64,000 nt of DNA from positions 4,909,368 through 4,973,367 of the forward strand of contig RPFO01000065.1 in the NCBI GenBank assembly GCA_009746045.1, given 5' to 3'. The stretch comes from Mesostigma viride (taxonomy: Eukaryota; Streptophyta; Mesostigmatophyceae; Mesostigmatales; Mesostigmataceae). The notes under the pieces were generated by a model. That model saw nothing but the letters and a program-made list of their open reading frames with translations, had not been told where the DNA came from and did no database searches. This document shows positions 32,878 to 42,467 of the stretch, piece after piece (the first letter of the stretch is position 1; each line of letters begins with the position of its first letter). Made by a program: the position numbers and the translations under genes.

Positions 32878-33225
32878 ATGGGCCTCCTTGGTGAGATTAA
32901 GCTGACCGCCCACTGCCTCCCCCGCGCGCGGGGTAAGGCAGGGGCGCCTCCGCTTCTTCTCATCTTTGACAGCCCAGCGGACAAGATTTCGTTTCTCAGA
33001 CGCCGCAAGCGGCTCGAGAAGACTCACTTCACCGTGGACGACGACTTGACCCTGGCGCAGCAACAAGGGCGACGGGAGCTATGGCCGACCTACCTCCAGC
33101 TCCGGCAGACCAAGGCAGGCCAGTCGGTGTACTGGAAGGGGGCGGCCATCTACGTCGGCCACAAGCCCTGGCACGCGACCCCCTCGACCACCGCGGCCCC
33201 AGCGACTCCAGCAGCCCCAGCCTAG
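32878..33225 (+). CDS. LINE ORF1 C-terminal domain (truncated ORF)
   Basis: 115 aa: MGLLGEIKLTAHCLPRARGK, APPLLLIFDSPADKISFLRR, FTVDDDLTLAQQQGRRELWP, VYWKGAAIYVGHKPW. This is an unbroken version of the domain that is frame-broken at 7680-8009 and 48060. The Met is probably internal to the original ORF1. It is expected to bind nucleic acid; the activity of this fragment is unknown. Confidence 0.55.
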   Translation: MGLLGEIKLTAHCLPRARGKAGAPPLLLIFDSPADKISFLRRRKRLEKTHFTVDDDLTLAQQQGRRELWPTYLQLRQTKAGQSVYWKGAAIYVGHKPWHATPSTTAAPATPAAPA

Positions 33226-33600
33226 GGGAATACAGCAGCAGTAGTGTAGAATAGTTAGACGGCCGTGGCCTTGTACATGCCCGCCCACTACAGGCACTAT
33301 ACCAGCTGAGGCCTAGTCTTTTTGTCATGTACATGTGTGCCTATGATGAGCCACCCTCCAGACGATGCCTTGCTTTATTTAATTATGCAGTGCCCATGCA
33401 GGGGGGCACTCCCTGCTGAGAAGCCATGCCCTAGCTCTTAGCTGTGCTGATCTTCCCCACCTATGACAGGCTCCCCTTAGCTGGGTGTTGCCTGAAACTC
33501 TGGGTGGTGCCGGTGCCCTACTAAGTGCACCTAGAGCAAGTGTTGTTTACATTCCCACCCTTGCAGTCCTGAAGTAGCTGGATATTCAATTAGAATGTAT

Positions 33601-34346
33601 TAATTAATTAATTAAAATCGATCATAGCTCCGTGGGGAGCATATGTAACACATAGCCCTGAGAAAGGGGCATCTATGGGTTTGTAATACAATCAGGGCGA
33701 CAACCTGCAGGTGTAGGATGTACAACTATCACCTGCTCTGGGTGCACTAGGTGCACCTGCACCTCCATGATGGTTCATGCCTCCTAAACAAGCACAGGCA
33801 CCCAGGGGGGGCTTGAGGAGAGGGCCTAGAAGGCCTGCATGACATATGGGGTGGAAGGTATGTGGCTAGGCTATAGCTAGGGTACACATGGCCTCTCAGC
33901 AGGGAGTAACTCCCTGCATGGGCAAAGCATGACTCGACATTGCTACGGCTATTGCAAGGGCGGGTGTGGGCCCATCACGTAGGCATACATGGCCACGTCA
34001 CTAAGCTTTCTAGTCTACACTACTGCTATATTCCCTAGGCTGGGGTGGCTGGGGTGGCTGGGGTTGCAGGGGTCGCCTGCCAGGGCTTGTGGGCGACGTA
34101 GATGTCCGCCCCCTTCCAGTAGACCGGCTTCTGCCCCGCCGTCTGCCGAAGCTGGAGGTAGGTCGGCCATAACTCCCGTCGCCGTTGTTGCTGCGTCAAG
34201 GTCAAGTCGTCGTCCAGCGTGTAGGCGGTCCCCCCAAGCCGCTTGCGACACTTGAGGAACTCCATCTTATCCGCCATGGTGTCAAAGGTGAGGAGCAAGG
34301 GGGAGGGGCCGGCCTTACCCCGCGAGCGGGGAAGGCGGGTAACCCC
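33601..34346 (-). mobile_element. Minus-strand ORF1-only element nested in the previous one
   Basis: Flanked by 14-bp direct repeats CAATTAGAATGTAT (33587-33600 and 34347-34360), the target duplication. In minus order: ORF1 C-terminal domain (34346-34035; LTFDTMADKMEFLKCRKRLG, TLDDDLTLTQQQRRRELWP), a 3' UTR, then CTCCCCACGGAGCTATGATC and a (TTAA)n tail at 33601-33615. It is truncated at the 5' end, as usual for target-primed insertion. Confidence 0.85.
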
Positions 34347-34447
34347 CAATTAGAATGTATGATAGGCCATATGCCCCTTCTCTGGGCTATGTGCTATGTA
34401 TATACTCCCAACGGAGTTATGTTACAATTCAATTCAATTCAATTCAA

Positions 34448-34575
34448 TAACTCCGTTGGGAGTACATGTAGCACGTATCCAGGCTGAGAAGGGGCATATG
34501 GCTTTTAATACATTCTGGGCTACTTCCTGCAAGGGAGGGACTGTAAGCTACCCTTGCTCTAGGTGCACCAGCTCT
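34448..34575 (-). mobile_element. 3'-end fragment of an ORF1-only element
   Basis: The minus-strand 3' terminus reads CTCCCAACGGAGTTATT next to the AATTC tail at 34447, with 3' UTR sequence (AGCCATATGCCCCTTCTCAG) running to ~34575. The two 3' ends meet tail to tail. Confidence 0.6.
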
Positions 34576-34845
34576 ACTGGCTCCACACCTGGAACAAGAC
34601 GCGGTGGCAGAAGATTGTCAAGGCTCACACGCCCGACCCTGTGGGCAAGCCCCCTCCCCCTAAGAGGAGGAGGCGCGTTTTGACGAGTACTGGGCAGTTA
34701 GGATTTTTCTAGACTAGGTAGATTAGCGTTAGGATAGTTAGATTACGCGGCTCTCTCCTTTCCACCAATTACCATCAAGGAATAGGTGCTACATCAGATC
34801 TCCCAACGGAGGCATGTTATAATTTCATTTAATTTAATTTTACTA
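34576..34845 (+). mobile_element. LINE-B 3' end fragment
   Basis: Codes for TRWQKIVKAHTPDPVGKPPP-like residues, matching the end of LINE-B ORF2 at 20178-20290. A UTR follows, then CTCCCAACGGAGGCATGTTA and an (AATTT)-type tail to ~34840. Confidence 0.7.
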
Positions 34846-34861
34846 CTGGCTCCACTTGCAC

Positions 34862-35795
34862 TAGGTGCTACGAAGCTCCAGAAGCTGGAAGACCTCCGCC
34901 AGGCTCAACAACGGGAGGCCACCGACCGCGCCCGCTGCGACTGCCGGGTCGGGTGCTGCGTCGCTTCCCCCAGAAGCCAGGTGAGACGTCAACCTCCCTT
35001 GCCGACGAGCTTAAGGACCAGCTCCTTACCCTCATGGGCCTGGTAGGTGAGGTAGAACTGCGTGGGTGCCACCGCCTTCCCCACTCACGGGACAAGGCGG
35101 CTCCCCCACCAGTCCAGGCTGCTCACCTTCCCTTCCCGTGAGGACAAGCAGCGGTTCCTCTCTCGTCACAAGGGGGTGCACGACCTCACCTGGACGCTGG
35201 ATGACGACCTGACCCCCGCTCAGCAGCAGCAGCGACGTGACCTGTGGCCTGAATACCTCCGCCACAAGCAGGACCCCCAGAAGCCCAAGGTGTACTGGAG
35301 GGGCGGGGACCTGATCGATGATCAACCACAAGATGTGGATGCCCCCAGCGGGCTAGAATAGCTTGTAGCCCTAGCTTTACTTCATTGGTAGTCACTGCCG
35401 CCATATGGCAGCTATGCTTAGAATGTTTGCGCCTAGTTGTGCCACCTTACCTAGTCACGTGCACCTCTAACGCAGGGTACACAACCAGCCATAGCCCTAG
35501 CTTAGTAGTCCTTGTACAGCCATGCTACGTCGTGGCTTCGATCAGATTACTTGCCCACGCTCCTTGTTATGATATGCTCACATGGGTCTTATTGCACCCA
35601 CAGACTGCCGGATCGTTAGCCGGTGTCCGTTTAGCTAGCGTGCCCGCATGCAGCTGTGGCATGCCTTTGGCATGAAGGAGATGAAGGGGTCTCTGCCCTT
35701 TCATCCTGTTGTGCACGCACAGGGATTAAAAGCACTTCGGTGCTCCGTGACTACCCAACGGGAGCACGCGTTTAATTTAATTAATTAGGTGCACC
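34862..35795 (+). mobile_element. Family C ORF1-only element, 5'-truncated
   Basis: ORF1 sequence from KLQKLEDLRQAQQREATDRA (frame change near 34950), LADELKDQLLTLMGLVGEVE, a break near 35115, then WTLDDDLTPAQQQQRRDLWP and KVYWRGGDL to the stop at 35361. A ~400-bp 3' UTR ends CTACCCAACGGGAGCACG and TTAATTTAATTAATTA near 35790. It is the plus-strand relative of 18977-20040. Confidence 0.7.
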
Positions 35796-35997
35796 AGCTA
35801 GGGCGCACCTGCACCCTCATGATCTATCAAGCTAATATGCCCCTGGCTACATAAGGGGGAGCCTGTCATGTGGGGGAAGATCATCATGGCTATACAAGAT
35901 TCTCCCGATTTCAGGCCTGCGCTGGTTTAATTCTCCTTGATACAAGAGCTAGGGCATGGCTTCGATCAACAGAGAGCATCTCTCTGCATTGTTGGTA
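35796..35997. other. Short retroelement UTR scraps
   Basis: Contains pieces of ORF1-only 3' UTR on the minus strand (CACCAGCTAGGGC, TAGGGCATGGCTTCG) mixed with unassigned sequence. No gene. Confidence 0.4.
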
Positions 35998-36661
35998 AGG
36001 GGGAACGAGCCACGAGCCACGAGGTAGCCATGGCTGACGGCGGAGCTCATAACTTTCACGTTTGAGCACCGAATTTAGCCGTGAATATCACTATCGCTTC
36101 GTCTTTCTAAGACGCACATGCTGATATAATTTTCCGAATCTATTACGCAATATGTGACGAGCAAATGCCCCTTGACGCAACGCAGTTTCGCGGATGCGCT
36201 CGGCCATGAAAATCCGTCTGCAGCTCAGGCTGCAGCTTCGCCCTCAGGTCCGGCAGGCAGCGGTGACACTAGTTGTGCACTGGTGGTCGCCCCGCAACCT
36301 CCCGGGCTCAATGCCTTGCCATCGGCTTCGCCTGACCCTAAACGCACCCGCTCAGCCGACAAAACAGGAGGGTCTTCACGCCCCTCCGAACCGCGCTTTC
36401 GGCCCCAACCTTTCCAGGTCAATGATCAATCACGACTGGACCATGCAACATGTCTCCGGACGATGCTATGCACTGCATCTTCTTCGGGGACTACTCCTCG
36501 CTTTACGACCTGTGCCTCCATCTCCACGGCCTCAATCGCCTCATCTGCACCGACGGCAGCCGCTGGCACAACATCAGCATGCAGTGTTCGGCTGCCCCCG
36601 CCCCCAACTCCAGCGTGCCGTCCTCAACTCCCTTCTCCAGCGCTCTGACGGCGAGATCTGG
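35998..36661 (+). mobile_element. ORF1-only element, 5' part, interrupted by E1
   Basis: The 5' UTR (GAGCCACGAGGTAGCCATGG...) is like that at 25484. ORF1 then has a frame-broken N-terminal half: FADALGHENPSAAQAAASPS, RLICTDGSRWHNISMQCSAA, then LLQRSDGEIW at the E1 junction. The ORF continues at 46758 with APSISAPTLRSILTEAFQQH. Joining the two sides at TCTGG restores the frame. Confidence 0.75.
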
Positions 36662-37232
36662 TGTTACGTCGCGTAACAATTCGTTGTAGTTACGGACGTA
36701 AATTAGGTCCTTGGCCTCGGTTGTTCCTAGGTTACGTGCAGTTCTAGTTTGGACATGATTGTCCCCGTAACAGTACTGTGGTATAGTGGGTGCCTTTGGG
36801 CGCCGCGCCGCGTACTATATTAGTGGTCCTTATCCTTTTGTAGAATGTAGTGGACAGGCGTGCATCTGTGCACCTGCTTGTGTTTCTGTGTTTCTGCAGG
36901 CGAGGGCCAGGTCGGCCCGAGCCTGTTGGACCGTTGGTGACCATTTATGCACGTTCCACTCCTTGTGTGGTCACTCGGCGTGTGTTAAATGAATTAACAC
37001 ATATTAGCTTGGGTCACGGCAGTTTAGTTGTGTTTCCTTCCTCTTTTCCTGGAGTAAACGGGTTTGATTAAATGGCCTATGGCGTATTACAGTAGTACAT
37101 ATGTAAATGCATTGAGATCTGGTTCGTCTCGGTCGTCTTTCGCTAGGGGTGTATATAGAGGCAGCCTCACTAGTTTAGGTAGTATCAGGACAGGTAGAGG
37201 TAGAGGTGGCGGCCGAGGCTTGCGGCGTAACA
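36662..37232 (+). repeat. 5' LTR of E1 (571 bp)
   Basis: TGTTACGTCGCG ... GGCGTAACA, the same length as the 3' LTR. By eye only about three substitutions (near 36966, 36973 and 37210) separate the two, so the insertion is young. It is flanked outside by TCTGG (36657-36661). A TATA-like TACTATATTAG lies near 36808. Confidence 0.95.
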
Positions 37233-37233
37233 A

Positions 37234-37245
37234 TGGACTCGGAGG
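37234..37245 (+). promoter_or_regulatory. Primer-binding site of E1
   Basis: TGGACTCGGAGG begins two bases after the LTR end. TGG pairs with a tRNA 3' CCA; the rest would pair with an acceptor stem ending CCTCCGAGT. The tRNA was not identified. Confidence 0.6.
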
Positions 37246-37759
37246 TAGTTTAGATAGAGAGCGAGACGACGATCCTTTGCAACATACGTCATTGAATCAA
37301 CCCTTCCGCGGCTGGGAAAAAGAAGACGACACCTACTTGACAGGTAATGGGCGGGTCGCCGTCAAGCTAGGAGGATAGTGCTGCCTGATTCAGGACACGC
37401 CCTGCCTAGACGTTAGACCTGCTCGAAGCGGAAAATCCTTTCGTATATAGCTCCTGTTCCTCGTCTTGTTTCCTTAGAAAGATGGTTTACTGCCGTAGAC
37501 AGTTGCTGGTTTTGGTTCGACGATAGAGAGACGGCTAGCGTCTCGTAGATTACCCTTTTTCTGCATCGTGCCTGCTTCGTATTTAGACGACCCTTCGCCG
37601 GACGCAGAATTCTTGAAACCGGATACTTACGACCACCTGGCGCTGGAAACATCGTCCCTACGTGCGTCGTCAATCTGGTTCGGTTTCAGACACCCGAGAT
37701 AAGTCGCCTTCTCCTCGTTCTCCTCATTTGACTGCTCAAGACCTACCAGGTGCGTTACC

Positions 37760-38152
37760 ATGAGCCAACGGCGATCTTTTACTGCTCCTTCCCATTCTTC
37801 TAGCGATAATAGTCTAGCTAAATATTACGTAGTGATTACGCCTCAATGGTCCTCCATTTTCCTTTCTTGGTCCGACGCTAGGAAGATCGTTCAGAATCGT
37901 GTATATAACGTAATTAGGTATAAGAAATTTATGTCCTTTGAAGAAGCTCAGCAGTTCCTTATAGATCATAGCCAAACAGATTTAGGCCTGCATGTACGCC
38001 CTATTCCTCATGGTCGCCCTCCAGTAGAAGCTCTAGTCTTTGCTACCCCTCCTTCTTCTCCCCCTAAACGGGCTGCATCTGCATCTGCTTCAGATACTCC
38101 TCTCACTTTGGAGTTTGGTTCCCTATCCATTACTGTTGTTAAAAAGGATTGA
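37760..38152 (+). CDS. E1 leader ORF with RNase H1 N-terminal-like domain
   Basis: 130 aa, upstream of gag. Residues ~21-67 (KYYVVITPQWSSIFLSWSDA, then ...YKKFMSFEEAQQFL) match the pattern yYvV...iF.sW...v....y..kkF.s.eeA..Fl of the small RNA:DNA hybrid-binding domain at the N-terminus of RNase H1, also found in caulimovirid protein VI (Pfam Cauli_VI/RNase H1 N). The rest is Pro/Ser-rich. There is no catalytic RNase H here. It is inferred to bind element RNA or RNA:DNA hybrid. The role is unknown; it could be a separate protein or a spliced N-terminus of Gag. Confidence 0.6.
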   Translation: MSQRRSFTAPSHSSSDNSLAKYYVVITPQWSSIFLSWSDARKIVQNRVYNVIRYKKFMSFEEAQQFLIDHSQTDLGLHVRPIPHGRPPVEALVFATPPSSPPKRAASASASDTPLTLEFGSLSITVVKKD

Positions 38153-38336
38153 TTTTAATTTTGTTCCTGCTGCAGACCTTCAAGGTTTTTCCTTTTTCCT
38201 TTGTTGCTTTCTTCTAGATTCCTATTCCTTTACGTAATTAAAGATGGATCCAGTGGGTGGAGATATGTCGCCTATACCTACCAATAATAATAATAATACT
38301 ACTACTAATAACATAACAATAACAATACTCGTGGTA

Positions 38337-39972
38337 ACCGACGGGACTCCTTGGAAACGGTACACCATCTCACCCTCAAGGTATTCTGCGTACCTCACCT
38401 CCTTCTCCTGTTGCTGGTGGTCGCCGTCGTCCCTCAATTACCCCACCTACCTATGAACAACGTATTTCCCAAGTCAGATTTAGTGAGGAACCTTCTTTCG
38501 TTGTGAACCAGGCCCCTGCCCCTTCTGCAACCTTGGCTCACCCCTCCAGCAGGTCCTCACACACTAACAATGCTCCTAGGCCTCCTTCCCACCCTGTGCC
38601 TTCAATGCCTGCTATTAACACGGGTCGTACCTCGGCCCCTGTCGGCCCTTCTGGGCGCCCTAGTGCAGTTCCCTTTTACCCACCTGCTTCCTGGTCCTAC
38701 CCTGAGACGGCCTATGAGGCTGCCCAGGTTCCTACCCGTGTGGCTGATTTAGAAGTTAATAATGATTTCAGTACCATGCCCCTAGATGATAGGAATTATG
38801 ATCATTTTGCCTATTCCTCTCTTCGTGAGCAATATACTGTCCCCTTCTCCTATGGGCACCATCCGGAAACGGTGGCTCCCTCTAGACCCCTACCCAAGAC
38901 TTTTCCTATCCCTTCCTTCTATCCCGCTTATGTAGCAGTGGAAGATAGTGGCCCTATGGGAAAAACTGATTCTTCTAATCCCCCTAAGCCTCCTGCTCTT
39001 CCCCTCTTTGCCAACCTTCCTAAGCTGGATGTCAAGTCTACCCCTCAACAGTTTTTCACCTTCATTATGTTGCTCACCCAGAACACAGAGTCCTGGCAGA
39101 ACCACAATAGGTGGCGCCTCTCTGATGCTGTACTAGTTCCTCATTATCTTACTACCTGCATTACTCCTGAACTTGCTAACCTCATCCAGTGTGAGTCTCT
39201 TGCCTCTCATGCCTACCCAAACTCTGTAGCAGAATTGTTCAAGCGTTTAGAGAACCATTTAGTCCCTCCCGATGCAGATTGGCAGGATAGATTATCCTTT
39301 GGCACCTTGCAGCAGGGTACCAAGTCCTTCAAAGAATATATGAAAGAGTTTGATGCTCAGATGGTACGAATTAGGGATTTGTCGGGTGCAGAAGTACGTG
39401 CTCGCTTCCTTCAGGGCCTCAGTAGACCCTTATTGCGTGAAGTCAAGCGCCAGTTCTCTGCCTACCGTTTTACTGACCTGCCCCTCAAGCATGTGCGCCA
39501 GCATCTTTTACGAGTAGCAGATTTCTTCTCCACACCTTCTCTTCCTACCCGTTCCCGTATTAATAATATTAGCCTTACCCCTGAGGAGGAGAACTCCTAT
39601 GTAGAAGAATTAGATATCTGTGTGACTGACCTTTCAGCTCTGGATGTCTCTCATATTACCTGCTATCATTGTAAGGAAGTAGGTCACCTTAAACGTGAGT
39701 GCCCCAAGTTCCTTTCGGGTGCTCCCCCTCATCCCGACGCTCGCCCTCCTCGTACCCCTCAGCGTGCTCCTATTCGTCCCACTTCAGGACGCATTCCTTC
39801 AGCTACCCCTAGTAGGCTGAATGCTGTGCAGACAGGATCCCCAGGGTTCCCCTATGATAATCAGGCTCCCGCACCCTCTTCAATCCCTCGTGACCCTCCA
39901 GCAGTGGCTTTTCCGCCAGGGTCTTCTTCGGGGTTCGTTCCTATGGATTTGGGGGGGGAGGGGGAACAGTAG
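38337..39972 (+). CDS. gag: E1 Gag
   Basis: The frame is open from 38337. The first ATG in frame is at 38605, while an ATG at 38244 (MDPVGGDMSPIPTNN) is in another frame and loses it within an Asn-codon repeat, so the true start is unclear. Contents: a Pro/Ser-rich N-terminal part, a capsid-like domain (LPKLDVKSTPQQFFTFIMLL, WQDRLSFGTLQQGTKSFKEY, EVRARFLQGLSRPLLREVKR), then a CCHC zinc knuckle CYHCKEVGHLKREC (39661-39702) and a disordered tail. It ends at a G8-A-G5 tract and TAG (39970). Confidence 0.85.
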
Positions 39973-42467
39973 GCCTGTCAGCCGGGGGTAACCTGGACAG
40001 GTCCTTAGATAGTACCCCAGATAATAATTTTTGCTTGCCTGTTTTTATAACCTCTGTAGGAGCTGAATCATCCCTACCACTACGTGTGCGTCCTCTTATG
40101 TTCTTGAATGGTGGCTTAACCGTCCCTCATACTGTTGTAGACCCCTTCCTGCATGCTGATGAACTCTTGAATGTCTCTGTGTTAGTGGATAGCGGTGCGG
40201 CTAGCTCCTTTGTGAGCGAGGCCCTAGTTAGGCGTTTAGGACTAGTCCCTACCCCTCACACAAAAACTGTCACTGTCCATTATGCTGACGGTCGCACCAG
40301 TCATTCCCCGGGTACGGTGTCCCTTCCCCTGGTCATACAAGGACGTACGGTCAACCTGACGGCCACTATAGGCCCTATCACTACAGCTGATGTATTACTA
40401 GGATTAGATTGGCATCAGGATAATAAAATCACTATTAATTATGATACTATGGTCATTTGGTTTCCAGATAGCTCCTACTGGGTACCAGAACGTCATTATA
40501 GATTAGAAAATTTATCCTTGGTAGATATTACTCCTCCTACACCTGTTGATCCTCCTGTGAGACCTATACCTGAAGTATTAATGTCCAATGACGAATTGCG
40601 ATCTGAACTAAAGGAATATGGATACCTATTATGTATGTTCCTTCAGTTAGAAGTACAAGAGATACCTATCACTAATAATAGTGTGGATATAGATGTAAAT
40701 ACAGTGGATACAATAGGAGTGGGATTTACTGAAAATGAAATAGTAAGATACATGGCTGTGATAGATTCCTCAAAAGTATTTGAAGAAAAGACTCCTTCTT
40801 ATCCTCCTCCTCGTTCTGTTTTACACCGTGTAGTTATCAAGGACGGTGCAGTTCCTACGCACTCTCCGATGTATAGAATGGGCCCTACAGAATTAAAGGA
40901 ACTAAAACAGATTTTAGTATCACTATTAGAAGCAGGATTGATAGAGCCTAGTAACTCCCCCTACTCCGCTGGTGTCCTGTTAGTTCCTAAACCAAATGGC
41001 AAGTTTCGCCTAGTTACTGATTATAGGAAGCTAAACGATATTACTGTGAAGTCTAAATACCCTCTACCTCGTATTGATGATATATTTAATAAGGTTAAAG
41101 GTTCTACCTGTTTCACAGTACTAGATTGTGCGGATGGTTTTTGGCAACTACGTATAGCTCCTGAGGATTGCCACAAAACCGCCTTTGCTACCCCTTTTGG
41201 GCATTACCAGTTTAGAGTAGCGGCTATGGGACTCTGTAACTCTCCTGCCTCTTTCCAAATGTTAATGAATGAAGTGCTTAGACCTGTTATGGGAAATTCC
41301 CACCTTCCTCAAGTGTCCTCTGATTTAAAGGATCCTTCCTTCTCCTCTGTTTCTTTATCTGAGCATGACCGTTCTTGTGCTCAAGCTTACTTAGATGATA
41401 TCCTTATTTATTCTCCTGATTTTGAAACGCACCTACGTGATTTAAAGAAAGTATTAGAAATCATGGCTGAAAATTCTTTATGGGCGCGCCGTGCTAAAGT
41501 TCGCTCTGGTAGAAGTGTCCCATTCTTAGGGCACGTTCTGTCAGATGCCGGGGTCGCTACCGACCCGGATAAGACTAAGTCAATTCAGGAATGGCCTACC
41601 CCTACCGACGTTAAAGGTGTACGTAGTTTTCTAGGAATTGCTTCTTACTATAGGCGTTTTATCCCGCGTTTCGCAACTATAGCAGCTCCTATTAATCATC
41701 TATTAAAGAAGGATATCCCCTTTGTTTGGAGTAGTGAATGTCAGTCGGCTTTTCAGTGTCTAAAATCCCTACTCCTCTCCCCTCCTGTACTCATCCTACC
41801 GGATACTACTAAACCCTTTGTTGTAGCCACAGATGCTAGCAAGGTAGCTATAGGGGGCGTCCTTCTCCAGGATCAGGGTCAGGGCTTACAGCCAATCGAG
41901 TATATCTCTAGGACAATGCTTCCTGCGGAGCGTAACTATCCCGTCCACCAGCAAGAACTATTAGCTGTGGTGTACTGTTGCCACGCGTGGCAGCACTTTC
42001 TTAAAGGTGCTCAATTTGATGTTTGTCTGAATGAACCCTGTGAGATTGATCCTTATAGATTAGTTATCCAGACAGATCACCGCCCTCTTACCCATCTTCT
42101 CTCACAACCCAACCTTACCCCTCGTCAAGCGCGCTGGATGGAGTTTTTAGCACAGTTCTCCCCTTTTAAACTTCAGTATGTTAAGGGTGTAGATAACATA
42201 GTACCAGATGCACTCTCTCGTCGTGCAGATTACTCCTTTTTCGAGGACCTTGATGTTCTCAATACTACTCTAGTTCCTACTACTATGGGTGTAACCCCGT
42301 ATGGTGAACTACCTGATGATGAATCCTATGCCTACCTCTTTCATACAGCTGTTCGCATGCCTGATCTCCTTTCTCACGTAGGACTCTCTCTCCCGTGTGA
42401 GGCCCTTCCTGTGGTCTCGGTGGGGGGGAGGGGAAAAATAAAATTTCTATACCGCTTAGCCATATAG
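39973..42467 (+). CDS. pol: E1 Pol part 1: protease, RT, RNase H
   Basis: No ATG start; the frame is open upstream through the end of gag in the -1 frame, so it is probably made as Gag-Pol. Aspartic protease VLVDSGAASSFVS (Asp codon 40188). RT: FRLVTDYRKLNDITVKSKYP, FGHYQFRVAAMGLCNSPASF, catalytic YLDD at 41388-41399. RNase H: VVATDASKVAIGGVLLQ, QQELLAVVYCCHAW, TDHRPLTHLL, VPDALSRR. There is an unusual ~25-residue Ser/Asp-rich insert just before YLDD. The frame ends at 42465-42467, 30 bases after a second G-run, with integrase in the -1 frame. Confidence 0.9.

Larger units (their letters stand above)
32866..34447 (+). mobile_element. ORF1-only element, 5'-truncated, interrupted by 33601-34346
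   Basis: ORF1 C-terminal domain (32878-33225), 3' UTR to 33600, then after the nested insertion 34361-34429 with CTCCCAACGGAGTTATGTTA and an (AATTC)4 tail at 34430-34447. Its left edge is near 32866. The 3' UTR matches the copies ending at 8537 and 48670. Confidence 0.75.
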
